Source: Antedon mediterranea (taxonomy: Eukaryota > Echinodermata > Crinoidea > Comatulida > Antedonidae). From it: a stretch of 64,000 bases of DNA. The notes under the pieces were generated by a model, which did not search any database, was not told where the DNA came from, and saw only the letters and a list, made by a program, of their open reading frames with translations. Positions 23,501 to 35,270 of the stretch are shown in pieces; the stretch's first letter is position 1; each line of letters opens with the position of its first letter. The translations under genes and the position numbers were made by a program. Location: NCBI RefSeq assembly GCF_964355755.1, contig NC_092677.1, forward strand, positions 19,564,101 through 19,628,100, read 5' to 3'.

Positions 23501-24509
23501 AAAAACATTAATGTACGATCCAGTTTAACACTGTTCTCAACTATAGTCATTTTGGTATACTTGAGCACAGTGATAAAGAATAGGATAAACTTAAAAATAT
23601 ACAACAAAAAACATTAATGTACGATCCAGTTTAACACTGTTCTCAACTATAGTTATTTTGGTATACTTGAGAACAGTGATAAAGAATAGGATAAACTTAA
23701 CAATATACAACAAAAAACATTAATGTACGATCCAGTTTAACTCTGTTCTCAACTATAGTCATTTTGGTATACTTGAGAACAGTGATAAAGAATAGGATAA
23801 ACTTAACAATATACAACAAAAAACATTAATGTACGATCCAGTTTAACACTGTTCTCAACTATAGTTATTTTGGTATACTTGAGAACAGTGATAAAGAATA
23901 GGATAAACTTAACAATATACAACAAAAAACATTAATGTACGATCCAGTTTAACTCTGTTCTCAACTATAGTCATTTTGGTATACTTGAGAACAGTGATAA
24001 AGAATAGGATAAACTTAACAATATACAACAAAAAACGTACATTAATGTACGATCCCGTTTAACACTGTTCTCGACTATAGTCATTTTGGTATACATGAGC
24101 ACAGTGATAAAGAATAGGATAAACTTAACAATATACAACAAAAAACATTAATGTACGATCCCGTTTAACACTGTTCTCAACTATAGTCATTTTGGTATAC
24201 TTGAGCACAGTGATAAAGAATAGGATAAACTTAATAATATACAACAAATAACATTAATGTACGATCCAATTTACCACTGTTCTCAACTATAGTCATTTTG
24301 GTATACTTGAGCACAGTGATAAAGAATAGGATAAACTTAACAATATACAACAAAAAACATTAATGTACGATCCCGTTTACCACTGTTCTCAACTATAGTC
24401 ATTTTGGTATACTTGAGCACAATATACAACAAATAACATTAATGTACACCATTCTGTTCAACACTGTTCTCAACTATAGTCATGTTCATATACTTGAGCA
24501 CAGTGATAA
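20559..24509 (+). repeat. 106-bp satellite array, left arm
   Basis: About 37 tandem units of 106 bp include AACACTGTTCTCAACTATAG, TCATTTTGGTATACTTGAG, AGAATAGGATAAACTTA and CATTAATGTACGATCC. Within each, CACTGTTCTCAA and TTGAGAACAGTG (or the GCACAGTG variant) are inverted around a short loop. A higher-order period of about 952 bp (nine units, one short) links 21.5-22.4 kb with 22.4-23.4 kb. Open frames within it are repeat artefacts. Confidence 0.95.
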
Positions 24510-24715
24510 TATGAAAAACATAATAACACTATAATATTTGTAGATGAATGACGCGGACACGTACATATGTTCATAAGTAATTGATATAAATTGACTTTTA
24601 AAAGTGGAATTAACACAAATGATTGTAGATAAATATGACGTGAATTGCACGTACATAATGTTGATGAGTAGTATATTTATATAAATCGAAAAGTGAAATA
24701 ACACTAATATTTGAC
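24510..24715 (+). repeat. About 88-bp tandem repeat, left part
   Basis: Units contain AGATGAATATGACGTGGACA, CGTACATAATGTTGATGAGT and ATAAATCGACTTTTAAAAGT. The array is interrupted by a LINE at 24716 and resumes at 25705. Confidence 0.8.
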
Positions 24716-25703
24716 TCTCTGTCACATTTACATATCACACGTTAGACCATTAATGGAATATGCAGCTCCTGTTTGGTGTAATATCCCAGATAAATTAAGT
24801 GATGAACTAGAAAATATCCAGATTTCTGCAGGTAGAATATGTACTGGTGCGTGGAAACATACAAGTCATAATGCATTAAGACAAGAATTAGGCTGGTTAT
24901 CATTGGAAAAACGTAGACAATTTCTTAACCTAATACTGTTTTTTAAAATTATTCATAAGTTAACACCAGTGTATCTTTACTCCTTATTTAATTTTTCTGA
25001 CAATATTGAAGTTTATAACTTGCGTAACATCCGAAATAGAATAATTCCATTTTGTAAGACCACATCATATCGTTTATCTTTTGTCCCATCTATTATAACA
25101 CATTGGAATGAGTTAAATAATTAAATAAAAAATTCCTCATTTCTTTTTGAGTTTAAAAAATTGCTACTGAAATCCAATTTGTTTGAAACAAAAAAACGTT
25201 CTTATTATGATACAGGTGATAAGAAGATTAACCAAATTCACACTAGAATCCGACTTGGTTTCAGCTGTCTCAATTCGCATTTATTCTTTCTTACATGGAC
25301 TTCGGGACAATCCAAATTGTACTTGTGGCTTTAATGTTGAGAATCCGCTTCATTTCTTATGTTACTGCCCTAATTATAATACACAAAGAGATATTCTACT
25401 TGTAAGCGCTAACTCAATTATTGAGGATATCTTAGCCAAGGATTTTTCTTTAACATTTAATTTTACATTTTTAAGTGAAATTTTTATTTTTGGTTCCGAT
25501 CTTTCTTCGAATTGTGAAAATGCTTTATTATTTTATTATGTACAACAATTTCTTGTTAATTCTGAAAGATTTAATTGATGTTTCTGTTAGTTGTTTTAAA
25601 ATGTTGTATTTGTTAATCTGAGGCGCCTTGAAGCTAAGATGGTTCCATCTTGTAAGGCGCCTCTGTGTAATATACTGAATAAAAAAAAAAAAAAAAAAAA
25701 AAG
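24716..25703 (+). pseudogene. 5'-truncated non-LTR retrotransposon, RT C-terminus
   Basis: The first frame (to 25124) has YISHVRPLMEYAAPVWCN and LENIQISAGRICTG, the thumb/connection region of LINE reverse transcriptases; the catalytic core is missing. After a stop and a frame change near 25280, the C-terminal region continues with HGLRDNPNCTCGFN and HFLCYCPNY, a zinc-binding motif typical of LINE tails. The 3' end has a stem GAGGCGCCTT / AAGGCGCCTC (25620-25629, 25654-25663) followed by poly(A) to 25703. It is a dead insertion in the spacer repeat array. The clade is uncertain (CR1/RTE-like). Confidence 0.85.
25620..25663 (+). other. 3'-UTR stem-loop of the LINE
   Basis: Ten paired bases GAGGCGCCTT and AAGGCGCCTC enclose an inner AAGATGG/CCATCTT stem, so the 3' end folds into a double hairpin just before the poly(A). 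Such structures can be recognised by the element's own reverse transcriptase; here that is inference. Confidence 0.7.
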
Positions 25704-25704
25704 A

Positions 25705-26510
25705 AAAGTTGTACACTATTGATCATATATGAATATGACGTGAATTGCACGTACATATGTTGATGAGTAGGCCTATATTGATATAATTGACTTCGAAAAG
25801 TGAAATAACACTGATTTGTAAATGAATATGACGTGGACAAGTACATTTATTGATGAGTATATTGATAAATCGACTTTTAAAAGTGAAATAACACTAATAT
25901 TTATAGATGAATATGACGTGGACACGTACATAATGTTGATGAGTATATTGATATAAATCGACTTTTAAAAGAGGAATTAACACTATTGATTGTTGACGTG
26001 AATGAGTATGTTGATGAGTGTATTGATATAAATCGACTAAACGTTAAATAACACTATCTTGTACAAGTACCCTCACTTGCACTGATGAAGGGCTAGTGTT
26101 GCCCGAAAACTCTGCTAACTTTTCTGGCTGTTTTACTTTATCGTTTTGATTTAGCTTTTCGCTTCTTTTTTTGTATCTCCATGGAGACCACAGCATTATT
26201 ATTATTTCAGTATTTTGCCTTTGGATTTACTAATATTAAAAGTGAAATAACACTAATGACTGTAGATGATATGACATTTATGTTGATGTATATAGTTTTG
26301 TATATATAATATGCACACGTACATACGTTGATAGGTATTGATATAAATAGATTTTTAAAAGTACGGTAATAGACACTTTATTTGTAGATGAATACGACAT
26401 GGACAAGTTGCAATAAATTCTATCGTTATATCGTATGTTGATGAGTATTGATATAAATCGACTTTTTTAAAGTAGAATAACACTAAAATGTATAGATGGA
26501 TATGGCCTCA
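25705..26510 (+). repeat. About 88-bp tandem repeat, right part
   Basis: It continues the array left of the LINE, with units around GATGAATATGACGTG, ACGTACAT, GTTGATGAGTATATTGATAT and AAATCGACTTTTAAAAGT. An unrelated segment at 26045-26240 interrupts it. Copies become degenerate towards 26500. Confidence 0.75.
26045..26240 (+). other. Insertion with CTGATGA...CGAAA motif
   Basis: It interrupts the 88-bp repeats. It starts near CTTGTACAAG and contains CACTGATGAAGGGC, then GCCCGAAAACTC, a phrase I associate with ends of retroelements such as Penelope-like elements. Then follows T-rich sequence with CTCCATGGAGACC. Origin not established. Confidence 0.35.
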
Positions 26511-26929
26511 ACAAGTATTGTATTAAGCGGTACTGTATATTGATAGACTTCATACCTGTAATGTCAATGAAATCTGGCAACAAGAATTGTGTTTGATCCT
26601 CCTAATAGTATTCTAATAATCTTGGTTTGTAAAGGAGGCATGAAAAATCTAAACGCATAGCCAGGGGAGGGGTTGGAGTTTCGAACAAACTTCTCTGTGC
26701 CCGTCCTACGGTTTTTGTGAACTTTTTAGTAGCGTGCAAACGCGACTCTACAGCTCACTATGTCGATCGGTCGGTCGGTAAACACCAACTCAAATTTGAG
26801 CACGCGACTGCAGCCATGTATAGGCCTATGGCCTGTTTATACTAGAAATCAGCAGTGAAAGTATATGTAAATAATATGTGTTAATATAGAATTAGTTGTT
26901 TTATTTTTTAATTTAATAAATAGTATTAA
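26511..26929. other. Unassigned spacer
   Basis: Sequence between the 88-bp repeats and the right satellite arm. It has a CGGTCGGTCGGT run near 26765 and no gene that I recognise. Confidence 0.4.
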
Positions 26930-29662
26930 AGTTGATCTTATTCTTTATCTGTGATTAATTATACTCAAATGACTATAGTTTAAAACAGTATTAAACGGCA
27001 TCTTACATTAATGTTATTTGCTGTTTATTCGAAGTTTATCCTATTCTTTATCACTGTGCTCAAATATACCAAAATGACTATAGTTGAGAACAGTGTTAAA
27101 CTGGATCGTACATTAATGTTATTTGTTGTATATTGTTAAGTTTATCCTATTCTTTATCACTGTGCTCAAGTATACCAACATGACTATAGTTGAGAACAGT
27201 GTTAAACTGGATCGTACATTAATGTTTTTTGTTGTATATTGTTAAGTTTATCCTATTCTTTATCACTGTTCTCAAGTATACCAAAATGACTATAGTTGAG
27301 AACAGTGTTAAACTGGATCGTACTTAATGCTATTTGTTGTATATTATTAAGTTTATCCTATTCTTTATCACTGTGCTTAAGTATACCAAAATGACTATAG
27401 TTGAGAACAGTGTTAAACGGGATCGTACATTAATGTTTTTTGTTGTATATTGTTAAGTTTATCCTATTCTTTATCACTGTGCTCAAGTATACCAAAATGA
27501 CTATAGTCGAGAACAGTGTTAAACTGGATCGTACATTAATGTACGTTTTTTGTTGTATATTGTTAAGTTTATCCTATTCTTTATCACTGTTCTCAAGTAT
27601 ACCAAAATGACTATAGTTGAGAACAGTGTTAAACTGGATCGTACATTTATGTTTTTTGTTGTATATTGTTAAGTTTATCCTATTCTTTATCACTGTTCTC
27701 AAGTATACCAAAATGACTATAGTTGAGAACAGTGGTAAACTGGATCGTACATTAATGTTTTTTGTTGTATATTTTTAAGTTTATCCTATTCTTTATCACT
27801 GTGCTCAAGTATACCAAAATGACTATAGTTGAGAACAGTGTTAAACTGGATCGTACATTAATGTTTTTTGTTGTATATTTTTAAGTTTATCCTATTCTTT
27901 ATCACTGTTCTCAAGTATACCAAAATGACTATAGTTGAGAACAGTGGTAAACTGGATCGTACATTAATGTTATTTGTTGTATATTATTAAGTTTATCCTA
28001 TTCTTTATCACTGTGCTCAAGTATACCAAAATGACTATAGTTGAGAACAGTGTTAAACGGGATCGTACATTAATGTTATTTGTTGTATATTGTTAAGTTT
28101 ATCCTATTCTTTATCACTGTGCTCAAGTATACCAAAATGACTATAGTTGAGAACAGTGTTAAACGGGATCATACATTAATGCTATTTGTTGTATATTATT
28201 AAGTTTATCCTATTCTTTATCACTGTGCTCAAGTATACCAAAATGACTATAGTCGAGAACAGTGTTAAACGGGATCATACATTAATGTTATTTGTTGTAT
28301 ATTATTAAGTTTATCCTATTCTTTATCACTGTGCTTAACTATAGCAAAATGACTATAGTTGAGAACAGTGTAAACTGGATCGTACATTAATGTTATTTGT
28401 TGTATATTATTAAGTTTATCCTATTCTTTATCACTGTGCTCAAGTATACCAAAATGACTATAGTCGAGAACAGTGTTAAACGGGATCGTACATTAATGCT
28501 ATTTGTTGTATATTATTAAGTTTATCCTATTCTTTATCACTGTGCTCAAGTATACCAAAATGACTATAGTTGAGAACAGTGTTAAACGGGATCATACATT
28601 AATGTTATTTGTTGTATAATGTTAAGTTTATCCTCTTCTTTATCACTGTGCTCAAGTATACCAAAATGACTATAGTTGAGAACAGTGTTAAACGGGATCA
28701 TACATTAATGTTATTTGTTGTATAATGTTAAGTTTATCCTATTCTTTATCACTGTTCTCAAGTATACCAAAATGACTATAGTTGAGAACAGTGCTAAACT
28801 GGATCGTACATTAATGTTTTTTGTTGTATATTGTTAAGTTTATCCTATTCTTTATCACTGTGCTCAAGTATACCAAAATGACTATAGTCGAGAACAGTGT
28901 TAAACGGGATCATACCTTAATGCTATTTGTTGTATATTATTAAGTTTATCCTATTCTTTATCACTGTGCTTAAGTATACCAAAATGACTATAGTTGAGAA
29001 CAGTGTTAAACTGGATCGTACATTAATGTTATTTGTTGTATATTATTAAGTTTATCCTATTCTTTATCACTGTGCTCAAGTATACCAAAATGACTATAGT
29101 TGAGAACAGTGTTAAACTGGATCGTACATTAATGCTATTTGTTGTATATTATTAAGTTTATCCTATTCTTTATCACTGTGCTCAAGTATACCAAAATGAC
29201 TATAGTTGAGAACAGTGTTATACGGGATCGTACATTAATGTTATATGTTGTATATAGTTAAGTTTATCCTATTCTTTATCACTGTGCTCAAGTATACCAA
29301 AATGACTATAGTTGAGAACAGTGTTAAACTACATCGTACATTAATGTTATTTGTTGTATATTGTTAAGTTTATCCTATTCTTTATCACTGTGCTCAAGTA
29401 TACCAAAATGACTATAGTTGAGAACAGTGTTAAACGGGATCATACATAAATGTTATTTGTTGTATAATGTTAAGTTTATCCTATTCTTTATCACTGTTCT
29501 CAAGTATACCAAAATGACTATAGTTGAGAACAGTGTTAAACTGGATCGTACATTAATGTTATTTGTTGTATATTGTTAAGTTTATCCTATTCTTTATCAC
29601 TGTGCTCAAGTATACCAAAATGACTATAGTTGAGAACAGTGTTAAACGGGATCGTACATTAC
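26930..29662 (-). repeat. 106-bp satellite array, right arm
   Basis: About 25 units of the same satellite as the left arm, reverse complemented (CTCAAGTATACCAAAATGAC, TATAGTTGAGAACAGTG, GGATCGTACATTAATG). The first unit (26930-27050) is the most diverged, as expected at an array edge. No long higher-order period was obvious by eye. Confidence 0.95.
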
Positions 29663-30495
29663 TTTTATCCTTTGCTTTACTGTGCTTTGATTTGATAAGC
29701 AAGTTTGGTTGCCCGCGCCCCGCCCCCATATGCTGCCTACTAAATTAGGATTCCCTAGCTTTTCTATAAAAATTCAAGTACCCACAATGCACGTTATACG
29801 GAAGTCATAGTCTTGTAAAATGCAGACACAATAGTTTTTATCGTATTGTTTTCATTTAAATATCACTAAGATTGTCTTAAACTACAAACAACTAAAATTT
29901 GTGAAGGTATGCAAGTGTTTCTAAATATGTATTACTGGTAGTATTAATACAATTTGGATTATATCATTTTCCAGAAAGGTAGAAAAAAACATAAAATAGT
30001 TGAGAATTCTCAACTAGCCAGGATGGTATAGGAAATATAGCTCAACGTGGATGATGCACGTTGTCTACAGATCGACGCGATTAGCTAGCTAGTGGGTTTT
30101 TCCCCAGATGTATGTAAAGCTGAGCTGTTAATTTGTCGGTAAGTACTACACGGTTATTTTAAATATAATAATATATATACCGCAAACGACAGACGTTTGT
30201 TATAACAGGAAGGTTAAATTAATTAACTTAGCCTGGGATTTCTTTTAGGCCTACTAGGGCCTAGCTAGGCCTCCATACCAGGCCTAGATTAGAATTATAC
30301 TGTATGTACTGTAGTGCATGGCGATTGACTAGTGGTTACGTCATCAGCTATATGTCACAGCCAATCGCCTGGCCTACGCGCACCCAATAGTGAAATACGT
30401 CATGACCAGCCCCAGGGGTTGAGGCGCGAGGAACAAGACAGAAGTAAATTATTAATACTATTAAAACTGGAATAGTAGGTGGGATAATATAGGAT

Positions 30496-30816
30496 GATGG
30501 GATCGAATTTGGCGCTCCCATCACTATTGAAGTGAAGGATAATAACTTCTCAACAGTCGCTGAACAGCCGCCTCCTGTCTCGGGACTTGACCAGAAGGAT
30601 AGAATTACCTGCAAGCTAGATAGCCCGGACCTCGACGGCCCTTCTGTTGGGGACCTGGTCAAGCAACAAAAAATTCGGTTTTTGGAGCCGAAGGCCGATG
30701 ACAGACGATGCCTTCAAGACGCTTACCGCACCAACCAACGCCTGGCCGAATGCGTGAGGGAAGCAGCGGTCTGTCTTTCTGGACAGGCTGACCTTAAACG
30801 CGGAGTTGGGCAGTAA
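30496..30816 (+). pseudogene. Open frame inside the LTR-like element
   Basis: The frame opens after a TAG and has no early ATG. It encodes GAPITIEVKDNNFSTVAEQ, then a charged, probably helical region (KADDRRCLQDAYRTNQRLAE) and stops at an A-rich run. The position after the putative primer-binding site suggests a gag remnant. I recognise no family motif. Confidence 0.3.
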
Positions 30817-31544
30817 AAAAAAAACAAAAAAAATCATTTCATCAACAAGATTGTTTTATTATTCCCGGCACACCGTTCTAAAAAAAAAAAAATCGCTTGG
30901 GTACACACCCCTCCTTAGTTTACTTGCATATCATATTTTCAGCCATAACTCAGTTCATTCTTATGATTTACAGTGTATCCTTTTGGACTGTTTTTAACCC
31001 CAGGACAATTACAGTACCTGTCATTCATCGCACATCAAAAAATTGGCGAAGAGCAAATCCACTTCACATTCCAAAATTTGAGGTCCAACATGTCCTCTAA
31101 CAATGTAGTTGAGACCGTAAGTCCCTTGTTTTAAATACAGGGTTTTTTTTTGTGGGGTCTCTTTTGATGATTTCCTTAAACTAATAATATTGAAGATTGT
31201 ATACACACAAACAGTCAGCCCTATACTGGAATTCCAGAACAAAATGTTTCTGTTGTGTGCTAAATGTTTGCCATTCCCCATAGGCTTGTGTCTCCTTTTT
31301 TTTCAAATCTGTGATTCTTTACCAGATTTTCTTTTGGTGGGCATACAGGTGCCAGTGCTTCCCTGCCTGGCTGCAACCTGGTGGATACCCTATGCCACTT
31401 GGCTTGTAGGGAATTGTTTTTGTTATTTCTTCCTTAACTTTTGCATCACTTGTTCATATGTTTTTACCCATTATTCGTTTGTTAATATGGCATATTTTTG
31501 GATTCAGTCAGGACTAGTCTCCTTTTGGCATTCAAATTTTCAAA

Positions 31545-31790
31545 TTGTTGGGGCTCATTCCCCTCCACTCCACTGAACCTTTAGTATTATACTTTGAAAG
31601 AAACTTTTGGATGCCGGAAGAAGATTTTACAGGATTGCCAGACACTGAAAGAAATATAACATTAACTCTATTTAACTCCACCTATGTGGTATTGGATAGG
31701 ACGAACCAAAATTGGACTATAATGTCAATTGGACATTTGACTAACTTTTACCTGCCCTCTGACCAGTCCAAGGATAGTCAGGAAAAATAA
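31545..31790 (+). pseudogene. Frame with N-glycosylation sites before the right direct repeat
   Basis: It encodes about 80 residues including YFERNFWMPEEDF, RNITLTLFNSTYVVL and NQNWTIMSIG, with three N-X-S/T sequons. A hydrophobic frame lies just upstream (31190-31576). The position at the 3' end of an LTR-like unit could fit an env-like relic, but no defining motif is present, so this is only a suggestion. Confidence 0.25.
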
Positions 31791-33060
31791 AACAGGAAGG
31801 ATTGTAGTGCCTGGCGATTGGTTAGTGGTTACATCATCTATACATCACAGCCAATCAACTGGCCTACGCGCACTCAACCCTCGAATCTGGGACTGGCCAA
31901 TGTCGAAAATGCGTCATGACCAGCCCCACTGGGGTTAAGGCGCGAGGAAGAGGAATCGCTTTCTCGAAACGAAGACACAAGACAGAAGTAAATTATTAAT
32001 ACATTATTCATCCACGAGTACTACAACCCTGACAGCTCAGGTCACGTGAGTACACGATGAATGTGTTAAATACCGAAGAGACTGGAATAGTCCTCTAGCT
32101 GGTGGCTTAATATAGATAGTCTCTTTAATATGCATAGAGCAGCGGTCATAGTCCAGGAGTATTAGACTTTGAGGTAGAAATAAATATGCTAAAGCTGAAT
32201 TTTTCAGGATAGGTCCATAATGTTGTCTGAAACAACATACTAAAAGTCCCCGGGTTTCCCCGTTGTGCTTCAACCCGATTGGGCCATTTTTCAAAATGGC
32301 GGCCATCTTAAAATTATTTACCATATGCTGACAACCAGTTGGTGTAAGTAAACAATGTTGGTGTCAAAATACTCAGAAGACCCATATTTATATTCACTGT
32401 AATGAAAAAGTTTAACAAAAAATGGTCAGAAATGCCTGTTTTGACCTTTGACCCTAAATTTGGATTATCTCAATATCTCATCAACGACTGGCCGTAGAGA
32501 CTTCAAAGTTGTCCCAAATTATTCAGAATACCCAACTTTCTATTCACTTTAATGAAAGAAAAATACCAAATTCCCTTAGAAACCTTCTATGTTGACCTTT
32601 GAACTATTGACCTAGACATATTTTAATTTTATAGACATCTTAGTGATCGATAGGAGTACACAAGCGAAATTGGTGTCAAAATACTCAGAAGACCCATATT
32701 TATATTCATTATAATAGAAAAGTTTTTAAAAAAATGACCGGAAATGCATGTTTTGAACTTTGACCCTAAATTTGAATTATCTCAATATCTCATCAACGAC
32801 TGGCCGTAGAGACTTCAAAGTTGTCCCAAATTATTCGGAATGCCCAACTTTCTATTCACTTTAATGAAAGAAAAATACCAAATTCCTTTAGAAACCTTCT
32901 ATTTTGACCTTTGAACCCTTGATCTGGTCATATTTTATACCAAAATTGTATAGAAATCTTGGTGATCGATAGGAATACATAAGGGAATTTGGTGTCAAAA
33001 TACTCCAAAACACCCATGTTTCTGTTTACTCTTATAGAAATAATGTACTAAATGCGATTG

Positions 33061-34231
33061 AAAGTGTTTTGACCTTTGACGAACTGTAAAAATCGACACT
33101 TAGAGTCGTTATTTAACACTGTAAATACAAGTTTAATTAATGTATCCGAATGGTTTCTGGCAAACAGCCTTTCTGTAAATCTAAAAAAGTGCAGCTATGT
33201 TTTGTTTAGAAGTAGTACGATGCCGATTAAATTAGGTCCATTGCAAATTAAACTAAATGGTTCTGTTCTCCCCATGGTCAATCATGCAAAATTTTTGGGT
33301 GTATCCATTGATAGTCGTCTGACATGGAAACCCCATGTTATTGAGACAGAAAACAAAATCTCAAAAAATATTGGTATAATTTGTAGACTGGCATATTTTC
33401 TTCCACATCATATTCTCCGAACACTCTACTGCTCCCTTGTTTTGCCATATCTTTTATATTGCAATATCGTTTGGTGTAACACATTCCCATCTAATTTAAA
33501 TAAACTTCAAATACTACAAAAGAAAATCATTCGAATAATTTCGAATGTTTCACCTAGAACTAGTACAGATCCTTTATTTCGTTCTCTCAAATTATTAAAA
33601 TTAACAGATATTAATATTTTCCAACAATGTTTATTTATTTACAAAAGCCAAAATGCTCTTCTTCCATCTCATTTACGCGATATGTTTTCTCCCAATTATG
33701 AATTTCACGGCTATTCCACAAGAATCCTCAATAACCTTCATATTCCTAAACATAAAAAGACTTCTTTTCAACATAATATTAGATTTACTGGACCCAAGAT
33801 ATGGAACTCACTTCCTAACAAAATTACAACTTCTGCAAACAAACATAGCTTCGTCTTTAACACTAAACAATATCTAATACAAAAGTAAATTAATTAACTA
33901 GTTATATTCTAGGTATCAGTTTTTTATTGTTTTCATATTCCGTTATGGTAATTACTTTATTCCTATATACCATTTACTATTATTTACTAATTTGATTTTA
34001 GTTACTTTTTGTTTTGTTCAGGCACTTTCAACACAAGCTTTTGCTTTTTAGAAATTGTGCCTCCTTCATAATATTGTTTTATTCATGTTAAAGATGAGAA
34101 AAAAAAAAAAAAATTGTATTGTTTTAACTATCTTTCTTCTCGTCATGAATTTTGTGTATTATATTATTTATTTTGTATATTATGAAGGAAATAAATGTTA
34201 TTATGAAATGAAATGAAATGAAAATGAAATG
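33061..34231 (+). pseudogene. 5'-truncated LINE with intact C-terminal RT frame
   Basis: An open frame (33076-33888, 270 residues) covers the region after the reverse-transcriptase catalytic core: LANSLSVNLKKCSYVLF (the segment following the YxDD box in LINEs), AKFLGVSIDSRLTWKPH, LPYLLYCNIVWCN, and a C-terminus with PKIWNSLPN. The YxDD core itself is absent, so the copy is dead although the frame is still open, which suggests a fairly recent insertion. The 3' UTR has AGGCAC / GTGCCT pairing (34020-34071) and the tail is a run of ATGAA/ATGAAA words (34204-34231), as in CR1/L2-type LINEs. It inserted into the foldback element. Confidence 0.85.
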
Positions 34232-35270
34232 ACTTTAATCATTACATTTTAATAAGAATTAGTCTTTTTTCGTGCCTAGCTTACCTGTATAAACCGACAA
34301 TAGCCCGTGCTCTCCAGAAGGAGGGCTTAGATGCAAAAAGTTAAATTTAAGTTGACATAAAGATAGACAGAATCTAACAATTCATCAGTATGGCCATTGC
34401 CATGAGAGGTAAAATTCATTCCAAATTGCTCAGATACTAAACAGACAAACCAAGCCCCAATTTTAAACTATATATATATGATACATTTTACTGTCTGTTT
34501 GGGCTTTAGCCTGTTTTCACTTCTTTTATTCATTAGTAACCAAACAAATTTTATTATTTATTTAGTCTTGAAATATTAAGGTTAGAAATTAGTCCTCCAA
34601 AAAATGCCACGCCTTCTCTATATGGCTAATGTCCATGTTTAAACTTTGGAGCTACACCAATTCTGAAATGTTTCCTCTTCGGCAGTGCCATTTAATATAT
34701 AGCACAGACCACTACTGGTTGATTTGACACACACTTATTGGTAAAATTGTTTTTTTTTTTCAATTGAGCTGCACAGCTATTACATATCTATATCATTTTT
34801 TAAATTGTCTAAAACTGCACACTTTACATAGTCACCCACCCAACCATTTATCAAGGTCTCAGTCCAAGTCTCATTTTAGGCTCTAGTCATACCTCCGATT
34901 CTTATCTGATATGATGCAATTTAATTTTAAAAGAATTATTGCATTTATCTTTAAAATGTGAACATTTTTCTCTGGTTTTTTTTCTAATCAAAATTCTCAA
35001 AAAATCGAAAATACTTCAGGACTATATGATGGTTAATAAAATAAGGGCATGAAAATCTGTTGAAGACCATAACAACTTTACAGTGACAATTTCTTTATAA
35101 TCCATCTTGATAGATTTGTAAGAGTTTCATATTGTATTTTATTATTTAGGTGGTTTGTCAAATGACACATTGTGACCCTTTGATACCTGAAATTATGGCC
35201 TCATATCTATATTGATAAATATTATTATTCGTCCATCGGACATTTTTTCTAGGCCGTTTCGGATAAATTT
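34232..35270. other. Anonymous centre of the foldback element
   Basis: AT-rich sequence between the LINE and the right arm. No frame with family resemblance was found. Confidence 0.4.

Larger units (their letters stand above)
20225..30050. mobile_element. Giant inverted structure with satellite arms
   Basis: Outer inverted ends share TATACCA, then TGGCTAGTTGAGAATTCTCA (left about 20240-20280, right about 29997-30040 inverted), with the 20-bp palindrome TAGTTGAGAATTCTCAACTA on each side. Inward, the left arm (20559-24509) and right arm (26930-29662) are arrays of the same 106-bp satellite in opposite orientation. The spacer has another tandem repeat and a truncated LINE. It could be one very large foldback transposon or two converging satellite blocks. 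I saw no transposase and no certain TSD. Confidence 0.55.
30310..32093 (+). mobile_element. Candidate short LTR retrotransposon relic
   Basis: Two direct repeats begin TGTAGTGC at 30310 and 31803 and share TGGCCTACGCGCAC, CGTCATGACCAGCCCC, AAGACAGAAGTAAATTATTA and ACTGGAATAGT; the left copy has deletions. Just inside the left repeat, TTTGGCGCTCCCATCA looks like a tRNA primer-binding site, followed by an open frame. No TSD was found and the interior is only about 1.3 kb, so it would be non-autonomous or badly deleted. A simple segmental duplication is the alternative. Confidence 0.45.

Noticed and set aside
24684-24710. Hammerhead ribozyme in the 88-bp repeat (TTGATGAG...CGAAAA)
   Set aside because: The invariant C of CUGANGA is replaced by T and no matching stem III with cleavage triplet was found, so I do not call it.
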